Positions 26,199 through 35,137 of a DNA stretch of 64,000 nt are shown in pieces; the first letter of the stretch is position 1, and every line of letters begins with the position of its first letter. The position numbers and the translations under genes were made by a program. The stretch is taken from the NCBI RefSeq assembly GCF_900100765.1, contig NZ_FNFO01000008.1:186001-250000 (forward strand), written 5' to 3'. The notes under the pieces were generated by a model. The model did no database searches. It had not been told where the DNA came from and saw only the letters and a program-made list of their open reading frames with translations. This stretch comes from Catalinimonas alkaloidigena (lineage in GTDB: Bacteria > Bacteroidota > Bacteroidia > Cytophagales > Flexibacteraceae).

Positions 26199-26939
26199 TC
26201 AGAAAATCAAATAAAAGTCGCGCAGCAAACGCCGGTATGCGTCCGTGTAGTGCTGCGCAGCGGTTCGTACATAAAGCGTTTCTTCCTGTACCCCCCTCCG
26301 GTCCCGGCAGAAGAGTTGCAGATGGCGCAGGCAAGGCGCTTCTTCGCGTTCGTGCAGGTAGAGCCGCTTGACCGGAAACCAGCCGTGTTCCCGAAGCAAG
26401 GTCGCTACAGAGACGGCCTCGCCTGGAGGGAGTAGCACGGCCAGGCGCCCCGCCGGTTGCAGCAGGTCAGTTGCCAGTTGCGCCAATGTGGCCAGCGGAA
26501 GCGTATCGCCGTGCAGCGCCGCACGTCGGGCGGTGCCTGGGCTGCGCAGGGAGTTTTGGTAGAAAGGCGGATTGCTGACGATCAGGTCATAGCGGGTGGA
26601 CGTACGCGCGGCAAAGGCCTGAATGGATTCCGCATGGACCTGAATGCGCTCTGCCCAGGGCGAATGCCGTACGTTGTCGCGCGCTTGCGCTGCCGCGTCT
26701 GCCTCCAGTTCGACAGCATCGATGCGGGCCTGCGGTGCGCGCTGTGCCAGCATCAGAGCCAGCAGACCCGTCCCCGTTCCGATGTCGAGCGCTGTCGCCA
26801 CGTTGTCGACCGGTGCCCACGCCCCCAACGTACACGCATCGGTACAGACCTTCAGCGCACACCGCTCCTGTTCAACCCGAAATTGCTTGAACTGGAAAAA
26901 CGTGTTTTTCTGCCGTTTCGGAGCGGGGGCTGGGTTCAT
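26199..26939 (-). CDS. tRNA1(Val) (adenine(37)-N6)-methyltransferase-like protein (TrmN6/YfiC family)
   Basis: The 246-residue SAM-dependent methyltransferase has motif I LDIGTGTGLLALMLAQ near residue 50 and the N6-adenine catalytic motif NPPFY (VSNPPFYQNSL) near residue 122. The preceding FKQFRVEQERCALKVCTDACTLGAW is the typical YfiC-family lead-in that binds substrate. E. coli YfiC methylates A37 of tRNA1(Val); the same reaction is likely here. Its start overlaps the stop of rnhA by four bases (26936-26939), so the genes are coupled in the order marC, rnhA, trmN. Confidence 0.9.
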   Translation of the reverse strand: MNPAPAPKRQKNTFFQFKQFRVEQERCALKVCTDACTLGAWAPVDNVATALDIGTGTGLLALMLAQRAPQARIDAVELEADAAAQARDNVRHSPWAERIQVHAESIQAFAARTSTRYDLIVSNPPFYQNSLRSPGTARRAALHGDTLPLATLAQLATDLLQPAGRLAVLLPPGEAVSVATLLREHGWFPVKRLYLHEREEAPCLRHLQLFCRDRRGVQEETLYVRTAAQHYTDAYRRLLRDFYLIF

Positions 26940-27391
26940 GCCACAGTTGCTTCAAATCCCTTGTCGGGCTTCAGGTTGGGTTGCAGGGCCGCCGCCACGG
27001 CCAGCTCGTCGCACCGTTCGTTTTCGACGTTGCCGGCATGGCCACGCACCCATTTGAAACGCACTTTGTAGTTCTGCGAAAGGTGCCAGAAGCGCATCCA
27101 GAGGTCTTCGTTCTTCTTGCCCTTGAATCCTTTGGCAATCCAGTTTTTGAGCCATCCCTTTTCGACGGCATCGGCCACGTAGCGCGAATCCGTATAGATC
27201 GTTACGGGCGCGCCGGGCCACTTTAGCGCCTCCAGGGCGCGAATCACCGCCAGCAGCTCCATGCGGTTGTTGGTCGTCAGGCGGAACCCTTCCGAGAGTT
27301 CTTTCCGGTGCTGTTGGTATTTCAACACCACGCCGTAGCCCCCCGGCCCCGGGTTGCCCCGCGAAGCGCCGTCGGTATAAATCGTGATCAT
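26936..27391 (-). CDS. rnhA: Ribonuclease HI
   Basis: RNase HI cleaves the RNA strand of RNA-DNA hybrids. The 151-residue protein has all carboxylates: D7 (IYTDGASRGNPG), E45 (NNRMELLAV), D68 (IYTDSRYVAD) and D128 (ENERCDELA), plus the basic handle KGWLKNWIAKGFKGKKNEDLW and the His in VRGHAGN. The length is standard for the bacterial type I enzyme without an N-terminal hybrid-binding domain. Its ATG overlaps the marC stop (ATGA at 27388-27391) and its own stop overlaps the next gene, so three genes are coupled. Confidence 0.97.
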   Translation of the reverse strand: MITIYTDGASRGNPGPGGYGVVLKYQQHRKELSEGFRLTTNNRMELLAVIRALEALKWPGAPVTIYTDSRYVADAVEKGWLKNWIAKGFKGKKNEDLWMRFWHLSQNYKVRFKWVRGHAGNVENERCDELAVAAALQPNLKPDKGFEATVA

Positions 27392-27957
27392 CCGAAATGC
27401 AAATTGGTTTTAAAAAGTTTGATAGCGATGGCCAGCAGAATGATGCCGAACACCTTGCGCAGGATGCTGACTCCCGCCCGACCGAGGCGCTTTTCCAGCC
27501 AGCCCGACGTCCGCAGCACGAGGTAGACCAGCGCCAGATTCAGCACGATGCCCACCAGGATGTTCAACACGGCGTATTCGGCCCGGAGTGCCAGAATCGT
27601 GGTCATGGTGCCCGCCCCGGCAATGAGCGGAAATGCCAGCGGCACCACCGACCCCGCCCCCATTTCGGCATCGGAACGGAAAATGTCGATGCCCAGTATC
27701 ATTTCCAGCCCGATCAGGAACAACACCAGCGCCCCGGCAATGGCAAACGAGTCGACGTCTACCCCGAACAGGCGTAGAATCGATTCGCCCAGAAACAGGA
27801 AGACGATCATGATGATGCCCGACGCCAACGTGGCTTTGCCCGCGTCGATCTCTCCGATTTTCCGCCGAAGGTCGATGATGATGGGAATGGCTCCGATGAT
27901 GTCGATGACCGAAAATAAGATCAACGTGACTGAAATGATTTCCCGAAAAGAAAACAT
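27388..27957 (-). CDS. MarC family integral membrane protein
   Basis: The 189-residue protein has about six membrane helices and MarC-family motifs: [16 protein letters not shown] near residue 19, and [19 protein letters not shown] near residue 105, which corresponds to the conserved P-L-A-x-P-x-x-x-G-P/A-G region. The physiological role of MarC proteins is not established. The ATG at 27957 is preferred over an upstream start at 28026 that would add a soluble segment. A candidate -7 element lies 18 bases upstream. It heads the marC-rnhA-trmN unit and is divergent from mscL. Confidence 0.92.
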   Translation of the reverse strand: MFSFREIISVTLILFSVIDIIGAIPIIIDLRRKIGEIDAGKATLASGIIMIVFLFLGESILRLFGVDVDSFAIAGALVLFLIGLEMILGIDIFRSDAEMGAGSVVPLAFPLIAGAGTMTTILALRAEYAVLNILVGIVLNLALVYLVLRTSGWLEKRLGRAGVSILRKVFGIILLAIAIKLFKTNLHFG

Positions 27958-27974
27958 ACCGCGTACTTTTGGTG

Positions 27975-27982
27975 CAAAGCTA
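27975..27982 (-). promoter_or_regulatory. Candidate -7 element for marC
   Basis: On the minus strand this reads TAGCTTTG, a match to TAnnTTTG, 18 bases before the marC ATG. No clear -33 TTG is found at the standard distance. Confidence 0.4.
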
Positions 27983-28052
27983 TCAAAATGTCCCGGGGCG
28001 GTTCCGTTTTGGGGCAGCGTACCCAATTTGTTACTTTTTGAACCTCCTGAAC

Positions 28053-28529
28053 ATGAGTCTTTTCAAAGAATTTAAAAAGTTTGCGTTTCGTGGTAATGTG
28101 ATCGACCTGGCCACCGGTGTCATCATCGGGGCGGCCTTCGGAAAAATCACCACGTCGCTCGTCGACGACATCATCATGCCCCCTCTCGGGCTGCTGATCG
28201 CCAACATCGACTTTACGCGCCTGGCCTTCGTGCTGAAGCCCGCCGTCACCAACGCCGTCGGGGAGGTAACCGAGCCCGCTGTGCTGATTCGTTACGGCAA
28301 TTTTATCCAGATCATCGTCAACTTCTTCATCATCGCCATTGCCGTTTTTCTGTTCCTGGAATTTATCGAACGACTCCAGCGTAAAGAAGAAGAAAAGCCC
28401 GGCCCCACGCCCAAGCCGAAACCGACGGAGCAGGAGAAATTGCTGGCCGAAATCCGGGATTTGTTGCGCGACGGGGCCGATCCGCAAACGGCCGTAGCGC
28501 CGAAGACCGATCCAGCTAACCCAGCGTAA
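28053..28529 (+). CDS. mscL: Large-conductance mechanosensitive channel MscL
   Basis: MscL opens under membrane tension to release solutes during hypo-osmotic shock. The 158-residue protein starts [30 protein letters not shown], the conserved N-terminal helix and first membrane segment. The pore-lining TM1 follows, then a periplasmic loop with a family-typical insertion, TM2 ([20 protein letters not shown]) and a cytoplasmic helix ([10 protein letters not shown]) after a Lys/Pro/Glu linker. The ATG at 28053 is definite by homology; the longer frame from 27969 is not. It is followed after four bases by a lipoprotein gene. Confidence 0.97.
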   Translation: MSLFKEFKKFAFRGNVIDLATGVIIGAAFGKITTSLVDDIIMPPLGLLIANIDFTRLAFVLKPAVTNAVGEVTEPAVLIRYGNFIQIIVNFFIIAIAVFLFLEFIERLQRKEEEKPGPTPKPKPTEQEKLLAEIRDLLRDGADPQTAVAPKTDPANPA

Positions 28530-28533
28530 ATCC

Positions 28534-29148
28534 ATGAAAAAGGGCATTTTCTGTACCGGCCTTTTACTTTTGTTGGGGTGCGCCCTGATGGTAGGCTGCG
28601 ACGGCATGAACTGCGGCAGCGGCACCTCGACCTATCCTGACGTGCAAGGGGTGTCGGGCATGCCGGTGCGGTTGGAACTGGTGAACGGGACGTTATCTAC
28701 CATTGAAACGGCCGTCCGAGATACCCTGCGTTTCGATGTGATGGGCCTTCAACTCACTACCGAAAAGCGGTGGCTCTCGCTTCGGAAAAAGGCCGCAACG
28801 TCAATCTTACCCATCGCTTATGCCTGCGACCCGGTGCCGCCGGAGTTTCGCGAGCGATTGGCAGGCGTTTACGTGTTCAGCGATACGGACTACGACGCCT
28901 TTTCGCCCGCGGGCGATACGCTGAATCCCGTTTTCGACGTGATGTTCACGTCATTTGCGGAAGAAAACCTGCGCCCTACGGACCTGACGACCTTTCTGGC
29001 CAGCCAACCGCTTGTTAAAGACGTACTCTACCTGCGCCCGAAATCGCCACCGGCACACGCGGGCACGCACCGATTCACAGTACACTTCTACCTGACCAAC
29101 GGCGAATTTTACGAGGTCGTTCTAGACCCGGTCACCATCGGCGTATGA
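28534..29148 (+). CDS. Lipoprotein of unknown function
   Basis: The 204-residue protein has a signal sequence MKKGIFCTGLLLLLGCALMVGC with a lipobox at ALMVGC, so it is probably an outer-membrane or inner-membrane lipoprotein. The mature part is beta-rich, with segments such as VRLELVNGTLSTIETAV and HRFTVHFYLTNGEFYEVVL. I do not recognise the family with certainty; it looks like small Cytophagales lipoproteins of the DUF5034 sort. It starts four bases after mscL, so it may be cotranscribed, but a joint role is not clear. Four cysteines in the mature N-terminus and centre could form disulfides. Confidence 0.7.
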   Translation: MKKGIFCTGLLLLLGCALMVGCDGMNCGSGTSTYPDVQGVSGMPVRLELVNGTLSTIETAVRDTLRFDVMGLQLTTEKRWLSLRKKAATSILPIAYACDPVPPEFRERLAGVYVFSDTDYDAFSPAGDTLNPVFDVMFTSFAEENLRPTDLTTFLASQPLVKDVLYLRPKSPPAHAGTHRFTVHFYLTNGEFYEVVLDPVTIGV

Positions 29149-29287
29149 GGCTCGCCTACACTCCGCACGACAAATTCCGGTGCATTCCTGCGGCATTTCG
29201 CGGTATCTCAGGTGTCGCATCCCCATATTTGTAGCCGCCCTGCATGGGCCGTTTCATACGACTGTATTCCCCGATTGACCTGTCCTT

Positions 29288-31615
29288 ATGAGAAAACTTC
29301 TGGTTCTGCTGACGCTGCTTCCCCTTCTTCAGGCTTGCCAGACCAGCGATGCTGAACACAACGCGTCCGATCCGCCCGCTCCTACCAAGAATCTGGCGCA
29401 ATACGTCAACCCAATGATCGGCACCAGTCGGATGGGGCACACGTTTCCCGGAGCAACGGCGCCGTTCGGGATGGTGCAGTTGAGTCCGCAGACCAACTTT
29501 GAGCCGTATCTCGAAAATGGGACTTACAATCCCCTGACGTACGAATACTGCGCCGGGTATCAGCACAAAGATTCTACGATCATCGGCTTTTCGCACACCA
29601 ACTTCAGCGGCACCGGTCACGCGGATCTGGGCGATTTTCTGGTGATGCCGACGGTCGGGCCGCTGGTGCTGGAACCGCTGAAAACCCACGAGGGCAGCAA
29701 AGGCTTTTACTCCACTTTTTCGCACGACCGGGAAACCGCCGCGCCGGGGTATTACCGGGTGGCGCTGGACACCTACGGCATCACGGCCGAACTCACCGCC
29801 ACCGAGCGGGTGGGCTTTCATCAATACACCTTTCCGCGGTCGAGCGACGCGCATATCCTTCTGGATCTGGTCTACAACGTCTATCACCACGATCATAAAA
29901 ACGTCTGGACGTTCGTCCGGGTCGAGAACGACTCGCTCGTAACCGGCTACCGGCAAACGCACGGTTGGGCCCGTACGCGCATGGTGTTTTTCGCCATGCA
30001 ATTCTCGAAGCCGTTCACGAGCTACGGCCACGAGAAGTACGACACCATGACGTACAACGGGTTTTACCGCCGCTTCAACGAGACGGAAAACTTTCCCGAA
30101 ATGGCCGGCCACAACCTGCGGGCGTACTTCAACTTCGATACAGAGGAAGACGAGAAAATCAAGCTCAAATTTGCCCTGTCGTCGGTCAGCACCGAAGGTG
30201 CGCTAAAAAACCTGGCGGCCGAAATTCCACACTGGGACTTTGAAAAAACCCGGCAGGCGACCACCGATCAATGGAACCGGGAACTGGCGAAAGTGGAGGC
30301 CGAAACGATCACCGATTCGGGAATGACGACGTTCTATACGGCGCTGTACCACACCATGCTCAGCCCGATTCTTTACGAGGATGTGGACGGGCGCTACCGC
30401 GGGCTGGACCAGAACATCCACACATCCGACGATTTTACCAACTACACCGTGTTCTCGCTGTGGGACACCTACCGGGCGCTCCACCCGCTGTTCAACCTCC
30501 TGCATCCGTCGCGGAACAACGACATGATCAAGTCGATGCTGGCGCACCACGACCAGAGCGTCCACCACATGCTGCCAATCTGGAGCCACTACGCCAACGA
30601 AAACTGGTGCATGATCGGCTACCATGCGACTTCCGTCATTGCCGACGCCGTGGCGAAACAGGTGGGCGATTTCGATAAAGCGCACGCGCTGGAAGCGGCC
30701 GTCAACACCGCCCACGTGCCGTATTTCGACGGGCTGGGCGACTACATGCAGTACCAGTACGTGCCGGAAGACAAGAGCCACTCGTCCGTTTCCAAAACCC
30801 TGGAGCTGGCGTACGACGACTGGTGCATCGCGCAACTGGCGAAAGCCGTGGGCGATCCCGAAGTAGAAAAAGAATTTAGCCAGCGCGCCACCTATTTTCA
30901 CCACGTGTACGACCCCAGCATCGGTTACATGCGCCCCAAACTGGCGAACGGACAGTTCCGCGCCGACTTCGATCCGCTGGATACGTACGGACAAGGGTTC
31001 ATCGAGGGAAATTCGTGGAACTATGGCCTGTACGTACCGCACCAGATCGATACAATGATCGCCATGATGGGCGGGAAAGAGCGTTTCAGCCAACACCTCG
31101 ACTCGCTGTTCACGATGGAACTGGACGACAAGTACATTGAGCACAACGAGGACATCACGCGCGACGGCATCATCGGCAACTACGTGCACGGCAACGAGCC
31201 GTCGCATCACGTCGTTTACCTCTACAACTGGGCCGGGCAGCCGCACAAAACGCAGGCCCGCGTGCGGATGATCATGGACGCCATGTACGGCCCTACGGTC
31301 GAAGGCCTCGGCGGCAACGACGACGCCGGACAGATGAGCGCCTGGTATATTTTCAGTAGCTTAGGCTTTTATCCGGTCACGCCCGGCTCCAGCGACTATG
31401 CGCTGGGGAGCCCGTTGGTGAAGCGCGCGGTGCTGCACCTGGAAAACGGCAAAACGCTGACCATCACGGCGCAGAACCAGAGTCAGGAAAACGTGTACGT
31501 GAACCGGGTACTGGTAAACGGCCAGCCGTGGGACGATTTTCGAATCTCTCATGCCGACCTGATGCAAGGCGGCGAAATTATTTTTGAGATGAGCAACCAG
31601 CCGACACCTCGCTAG
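29288..31615 (+). CDS. GH92 family alpha-mannosidase, lipoprotein
   Basis: The 775-residue protein is a glycoside hydrolase family 92 enzyme, which removes alpha-linked mannose using calcium. A lipobox (LPLLQAC) marks it as a lipoprotein. The mature part begins with the family hallmark YVNPMIGTSRMGHTFPGATAPFGMVQLSP near residue 38. The catalytic (alpha/alpha)6 domain carries TVFSLWDTYRALHPL near residue 388, NENWCMIGYHATSVIADA near residue 437, and GNEPSHHVVYLYNWAGQPHKTQ near residue 637, followed by GNDDAGQMSAWYIFSSLGFYPV. Bacteroidota often place GH92 genes in SusCD loci for N-glycans or yeast mannan. No SusC/SusD genes are nearby here, so the target glycan is uncertain. Confidence 0.95.
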   Translation: MRKLLVLLTLLPLLQACQTSDAEHNASDPPAPTKNLAQYVNPMIGTSRMGHTFPGATAPFGMVQLSPQTNFEPYLENGTYNPLTYEYCAGYQHKDSTIIGFSHTNFSGTGHADLGDFLVMPTVGPLVLEPLKTHEGSKGFYSTFSHDRETAAPGYYRVALDTYGITAELTATERVGFHQYTFPRSSDAHILLDLVYNVYHHDHKNVWTFVRVENDSLVTGYRQTHGWARTRMVFFAMQFSKPFTSYGHEKYDTMTYNGFYRRFNETENFPEMAGHNLRAYFNFDTEEDEKIKLKFALSSVSTEGALKNLAAEIPHWDFEKTRQATTDQWNRELAKVEAETITDSGMTTFYTALYHTMLSPILYEDVDGRYRGLDQNIHTSDDFTNYTVFSLWDTYRALHPLFNLLHPSRNNDMIKSMLAHHDQSVHHMLPIWSHYANENWCMIGYHATSVIADAVAKQVGDFDKAHALEAAVNTAHVPYFDGLGDYMQYQYVPEDKSHSSVSKTLELAYDDWCIAQLAKAVGDPEVEKEFSQRATYFHHVYDPSIGYMRPKLANGQFRADFDPLDTYGQGFIEGNSWNYGLYVPHQIDTMIAMMGGKERFSQHLDSLFTMELDDKYIEHNEDITRDGIIGNYVHGNEPSHHVVYLYNWAGQPHKTQARVRMIMDAMYGPTVEGLGGNDDAGQMSAWYIFSSLGFYPVTPGSSDYALGSPLVKRAVLHLENGKTLTITAQNQSQENVYVNRVLVNGQPWDDFRISHADLMQGGEIIFEMSNQPTPR

Positions 31616-31639
31616 ATAACCTTTAACCTTTACTACTGT

Positions 31640-31939
31640 ATGTGGCAACGTGTGCCCCGTTTTTTGCGCAGCTTTTACTTCATCGCGTCTCTGCTGTTCG
31701 TGATCTGGATGGTCTTTTTCGACCGCAACGACCTGATTTCGCAGTTGGAACTTCGCAGCAAGCTCACCGAGCTGGAAGACCAGAAAGCGTATTATCTGGA
31801 GCGCATTAAGGAAGTGGAGAAAGACCACAACGAGTTGATGAGCGACTCGGATCTGCTCGAAAAGTTTGCCCGGGAAAAGTATTTCATGAAGCGTCCCAAC
31901 GAAGACGTCTACATCGTGGTCGAAGAGGCCGAAGAGTGA
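31640..31939 (+). CDS. FtsB/DivIC-like septum formation initiator
   Basis: The 99-residue bitopic protein has one N-terminal membrane segment (SFYFIASLLFVIWMVFFD), then a coiled coil (LISQLELRSKLTELEDQKAYYLERIKEVEKDHNEL) and the DivIC-type motif LEKFAREKYFMKRPNEDVYIV. These proteins form a complex with FtsL and FtsQ at the division septum in the periplasm. The length and motif order match the family. It begins 24 bases after the GH92 stop and may share a transcript, or use a promoter in the GH92 3' end. The downstream gene is convergent. Confidence 0.88.
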   Translation: MWQRVPRFLRSFYFIASLLFVIWMVFFDRNDLISQLELRSKLTELEDQKAYYLERIKEVEKDHNELMSDSDLLEKFAREKYFMKRPNEDVYIVVEEAEE

Positions 31940-31943
31940 TGGC

Positions 31944-32276
31944 TCAGGCGAGTTCGCGCTCCGGATGCCAGAACAGCCGCGCAAAATCTTGCACCTGATC
32001 GTTTTCTACGCGCACGCCTTCGGCTTCGAGTTGCTCCTGCATGCGGGTGGGCGTCTGGAAATGGTGCTTGCCCGACAAAACGCCTATCCGGTTGACCACG
32101 CGGTGGGCCGGTACATCACCGATGGCGTGTGCCTGATTCATGGCCCACCCGACCATCCGGGCACTTCCTTTCCGCCCCAGATACGCCGCGATGGCCCCGT
32201 AACTGGTCACGCGACCAGCCGGAATTAACCGGACCACGTCGTACACATCCTGAAAAAAGCTATCGTGTTGGCTCAT
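31944..32276 (-). CDS. Alkyltransferase-like (ATL) DNA-binding protein lacking the MGMT cysteine
   Basis: The 110-residue protein has the DNA-binding domain of O6-alkylguanine-DNA alkyltransferase (IPAGRVTSYGAIAAYLGRKGSARMVGWAMNQ near residue 18), including an arginine-finger region. At the place of the catalytic PCHR motif it reads PAHRVV, so Cys is replaced by Ala and the protein cannot accept an alkyl group itself. Such ATL proteins bind O6-alkylguanine and hand it to nucleotide excision repair. It overlaps the ABC ATPase gene by four bases (32273-32276), an odd pairing that may only reflect compaction. Confidence 0.9.
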   Translation of the reverse strand: MSQHDSFFQDVYDVVRLIPAGRVTSYGAIAAYLGRKGSARMVGWAMNQAHAIGDVPAHRVVNRIGVLSGKHHFQTPTRMQEQLEAEGVRVENDQVQDFARLFWHPERELA

Positions 32277-32902
32277 CGGACAAAATCGGTGATGGCGATT
32301 TGCTGCTCGCAGAAATCGTACTCATACGTCTGGTTCGAGGCGATCAGCACCAACCGGTGGGGACACTGCGCTTCGATCTCGCGTCGGTACCACGCAATGC
32401 CCTGCGCATCGAGGTTGGCCGTAGGCTCGTCGAGAAACACCATCGGGGCGGTAGAAAAAAGCGCCAGTCCCAGTTTCAATCGCTGTTTCATGCCCGAGGA
32501 AAGTTCGTAGACGGCTTTCCGGCGCGCACGCTCCAGATACACCCGCTCCAGGAACTCCTGCGGATCGGTCAGCGTCAGGGGTTTGAATTGCGTGTGGAAG
32601 TGAAACAGCTCCTCCAGCGTAAACTCTTCGATCAGGTCCAGGTAGGGAGCCGCCAGCGCCAGATGCTGGAAAATGGCCTCACTCTCGAGCGTTTTGCCGT
32701 CGAGCTGGTACGAAACGGTACCGTCCGAAGGCGGCATAAATCCCGACAGCACCTGCAAAAACGTTGACTTGCCGGACCCGTTCGGCCCGATGACCGCACA
32801 GGGACGCCCCGTTTCAAACCGATGAGAAATCCGATGAAAAATCCACTCTCGCCGAAAGCGCTTGCCTAACGTGTGGGTTTCGATGCGGGCGAGGGAAGGC
32901 AA
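32273..32902 (-). CDS. ABC transporter ATP-binding protein
   Basis: The 209-residue ATPase has Walker A GPNGSGKST (near residue 39), a signature LSSGMKQRLKLGLALF, Walker B VFLDEPTANLD and an H-loop region LVLIASNQTYEYDFCEQ that lacks the expected H-loop histidine. The signature reads LSSGM in place of LSGGQ, as in CcmA-like and some export ATPases. No permease gene is adjacent; it could work with a permease encoded elsewhere. The start is TTG at 32900-32902 with no good ATG upstream. It follows lpxA after 36 bases, so it may read through from the lipid A operon, and its 3' end overlaps the ATL gene. Confidence 0.85.
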   Translation of the reverse strand: MPSLARIETHTLGKRFRREWIFHRISHRFETGRPCAVIGPNGSGKSTFLQVLSGFMPPSDGTVSYQLDGKTLESEAIFQHLALAAPYLDLIEEFTLEELFHFHTQFKPLTLTDPQEFLERVYLERARRKAVYELSSGMKQRLKLGLALFSTAPMVFLDEPTANLDAQGIAWYRREIEAQCPHRLVLIASNQTYEYDFCEQQIAITDFVR

Positions 32903-32938
32903 CAGAAGAGCAACAGGCTAGAGGTGAAAAAGCATGGC

Positions 32939-33745
32939 CTAAAAACCGTTTCCGTTCGAGCTGCTGCGGCCGTATCCTTTCATAATACCGCGGTCGGACG
33001 TGCGCAGGAAATTCAGGACTTCGTCGCGCTCACGCGAGGGAGCCATTTCCACTTCGATCTTTTCCATCGCCTTGGCATTGTTGAGGCCGCTCAGGTAGAT
33101 GATGCGGTACAGCTCCTGGATTTCGTTGATCTTCTCGTTCGGAAATCCGCGTCGCCGCAGCCCGATGGAGTTGATGCCACAGTAGCCCAGCGGTTCGCGC
33201 GCCGCTTTCGTGTAGGGCGGCACGTCTTTTCGCACCAGCGAACCGCCGGAAACCATCGCGTGTGCACCGATCTTCACGAACTGGTGCACGGCCGAGGTAC
33301 CGCCCACAAAGGCATAGTCCTGCACCTCGATGTGCCCACCGAGCTGCACGGAGTTGGCAATGATTACGTTATCGCCGATCACACAGTCGTGCGCAATGTG
33401 GACGTAGGCCATCACCAGGCAATTCGACCCGATGGTGGTAGAGTTCCGGTCCAGCGCGGTGCCTTTGTTCAGCGTGACGCATTCCCGGATCACCGTATTG
33501 TCGCCAATCACTACCGTCGAAGGTTCTCCTTTGTATTTAAGGTCCTGCGGCGCGGCCGAAATCACGGCACCGGGATAGATTTTACAATTTTTACCGATGC
33601 GTGCACCGTCCATAATCGTCACGTTAGGACCAATCCAGGTCCCTTCTCCGATCACCACATCGCCTTGGATGGTAGCAAACGGTTCTATGACGACATTAGG
33701 GGCGATTTGCGCTTCAGGATGAATAGAGGCAAGAGGTTGATTCAT
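32939..33745 (-). CDS. lpxA: Acyl-ACP--UDP-N-acetylglucosamine O-acyltransferase LpxA
   Basis: LpxA adds a 3-hydroxyacyl chain to the 3-OH of UDP-GlcNAc, the first step of lipid A synthesis. The 268-residue protein is a left-handed beta helix with hexapeptide repeats (IAPNVVIEPFATIQGDVVIGEGTWIGPNVTI). The catalytic His lies in VMAYVHIAHDCVIGDNVIIAN near residue 120, and HQFVKIGAHAMVSGGS follows. A C-terminal helical part carries GINSIGLRRRGFPNEKI. It starts three bases after lpxC-fabZ, on the same transcript. Confidence 0.97.
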   Translation of the reverse strand: MNQPLASIHPEAQIAPNVVIEPFATIQGDVVIGEGTWIGPNVTIMDGARIGKNCKIYPGAVISAAPQDLKYKGEPSTVVIGDNTVIRECVTLNKGTALDRNSTTIGSNCLVMAYVHIAHDCVIGDNVIIANSVQLGGHIEVQDYAFVGGTSAVHQFVKIGAHAMVSGGSLVRKDVPPYTKAAREPLGYCGINSIGLRRRGFPNEKINEIQELYRIIYLSGLNNAKAMEKIEVEMAPSRERDEVLNFLRTSDRGIMKGYGRSSSNGNGF

Positions 33746-33748
33746 GGA

Positions 33749-35137
33749 TTACTTTCTGACAATACTGGCCGAGATAACCGCTTCGCAAACCAGTTTGTTG
33801 CCGACATAGGCACGTCCGTGCATTTTGGCAATACCGCGCCGGATGGGCGCCAGGAGTTCACATTTAAATACCAGCGTATCGCCCGGAGTCACGATCTTCT
33901 TAAAGCGGCAGTTGTCAATCCCCAGGAAATACGTCCAGTAGTTTTCAGGATCGGGAATGGTGTTCAGCAAAAGAATACCTCCCGTTTGCGCCATCGCTTC
34001 GATTTGCAGCACCCCCGGCATCACCGGGTTGCCCGGGAAATGCCCCGCGAAGAACGGTTCGTTGATCGTCACGTTCTTGACGCCTCCCACGGAGGTCTCG
34101 TCGAGGTGAAAAATTTTATCGACCAGCTGAAACGGATACCGGTGCGGCAACACTTTGGCAATCTGGTTGCTGTTGAGCACGGCCGGCATTTTCGGCTCGT
34201 AGTCCGGGATCTGCTTCTGTTCGAGTTCGTTCATGCGCTTTTTCAGCTTCCGGGCAAACGCCACGTTGGCCGCGTGGCCAGGGCGGGCAGCCAGAATCTG
34301 CGCCTTCAGCGGGCGGCCAGCCAAGGCCAGGTCACCTACCAAATCGAGTAGCTTGTGGCGGGCGGGCTCGTTTTTGTAACGCAGTTCGACGTTGTTCAGG
34401 ATGCCCTCCGACTTAACGGCCACCTTGGGCTGGTTGAACAGCTGCGCCAGCGAATCGAGTTCTTCTTCTTCTACCACCCGGTCCACCACCACAATGGCGT
34501 TGTTCAGGTCGCCGCCGCGAATCAGGTTCTGCTTGTGCAGCGCTTCGAGTTCGTGTAGAAAGCAAAACGTCCGGCAGGCGGCAATTTCGTCCGAAAATTT
34601 CTTGATGTCGGTCAGCGAAGCGTGCTGGCTGCCCAAAACCGGCGAGTTGTAGTCGACCATCACGGTCAGGCGGTAGTCGTCGAGCGGCAGCGCGGCAATC
34701 TCCACATTACGCGGCTCGTCTTTATAAAAAACGCTCTCGGTAATTTCAAAGAAGTTGCGCAGGGCGTGCTGCTCCTGAGTGCCGACTTTTTGCAGGGCTT
34801 TGACAAATTCCTGCGAGCTTCCATCCATGATGGGCGTTTCCGGTCCATCCAGTTGAATAAGCACGTTGTCGATTTCCAGACCGACCAGGGCGGCCAGCAC
34901 GTGCTCGACCGTGTTGATCCGCGCACCGTTTTTCTCAATGGTGGTTCCCCGCGAAACATCCACGACGTAGTCGACATCGGCTTCCACGACCGGCTGGCCG
35001 TCAAGATCGACGCGCTGAAACTTGATACCGTGATGCGTAGGAGCTGGTAAGAACGTCATCTGGACAGGCGCTCCCGTATGGAGGCCGACCCCGGCGATCT
35101 CTACTTTATCCTTAATTGTGTGTTGCTTGGTATTCAT
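33749..35137 (-). CDS. lpxC-fabZ: Bifunctional LpxC deacetylase / FabZ 3-hydroxyacyl-ACP dehydratase
   Basis: The 462-residue fusion joins two activities. The N-terminal LpxC (about residues 1-305) is a zinc deacetylase of UDP-3-O-acyl-GlcNAc, with TVEHVLAALVGLEIDNV (zinc His near 79), DGPETPIMDGSSQEF, and HKLLDLVGDLALAGRPL carrying further ligands. The FabZ part (about 318-462) has LPHRYPFQLVDKI with catalytic His, EPFFAGHFPGNPVMPGVLQIEAMAQ with catalytic Glu. The fusion is standard in Bacteroidota. Its ATG overlaps the lpxD stop by one base (TAATG), showing coupling. A long reading frame on the opposite strand is a codon-bias artefact. Confidence 0.97.
   Translation of the reverse strand: MNTKQHTIKDKVEIAGVGLHTGAPVQMTFLPAPTHHGIKFQRVDLDGQPVVEADVDYVVDVSRGTTIEKNGARINTVEHVLAALVGLEIDNVLIQLDGPETPIMDGSSQEFVKALQKVGTQEQHALRNFFEITESVFYKDEPRNVEIAALPLDDYRLTVMVDYNSPVLGSQHASLTDIKKFSDEIAACRTFCFLHELEALHKQNLIRGGDLNNAIVVVDRVVEEEELDSLAQLFNQPKVAVKSEGILNNVELRYKNEPARHKLLDLVGDLALAGRPLKAQILAARPGHAANVAFARKLKKRMNELEQKQIPDYEPKMPAVLNSNQIAKVLPHRYPFQLVDKIFHLDETSVGGVKNVTINEPFFAGHFPGNPVMPGVLQIEAMAQTGGILLLNTIPDPENYWTYFLGIDNCRFKKIVTPGDTLVFKCELLAPIRRGIAKMHGRAYVGNKLVCEAVISASIVRK

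Noticed and set aside
32873-34351. 492-codon open frame on the plus strand
   Set aside because: It is antisense to lpxA and lpxC-fabZ, both certain by motif. The composition (His, Arg and Val rich, no domain) is that of a shadow frame.
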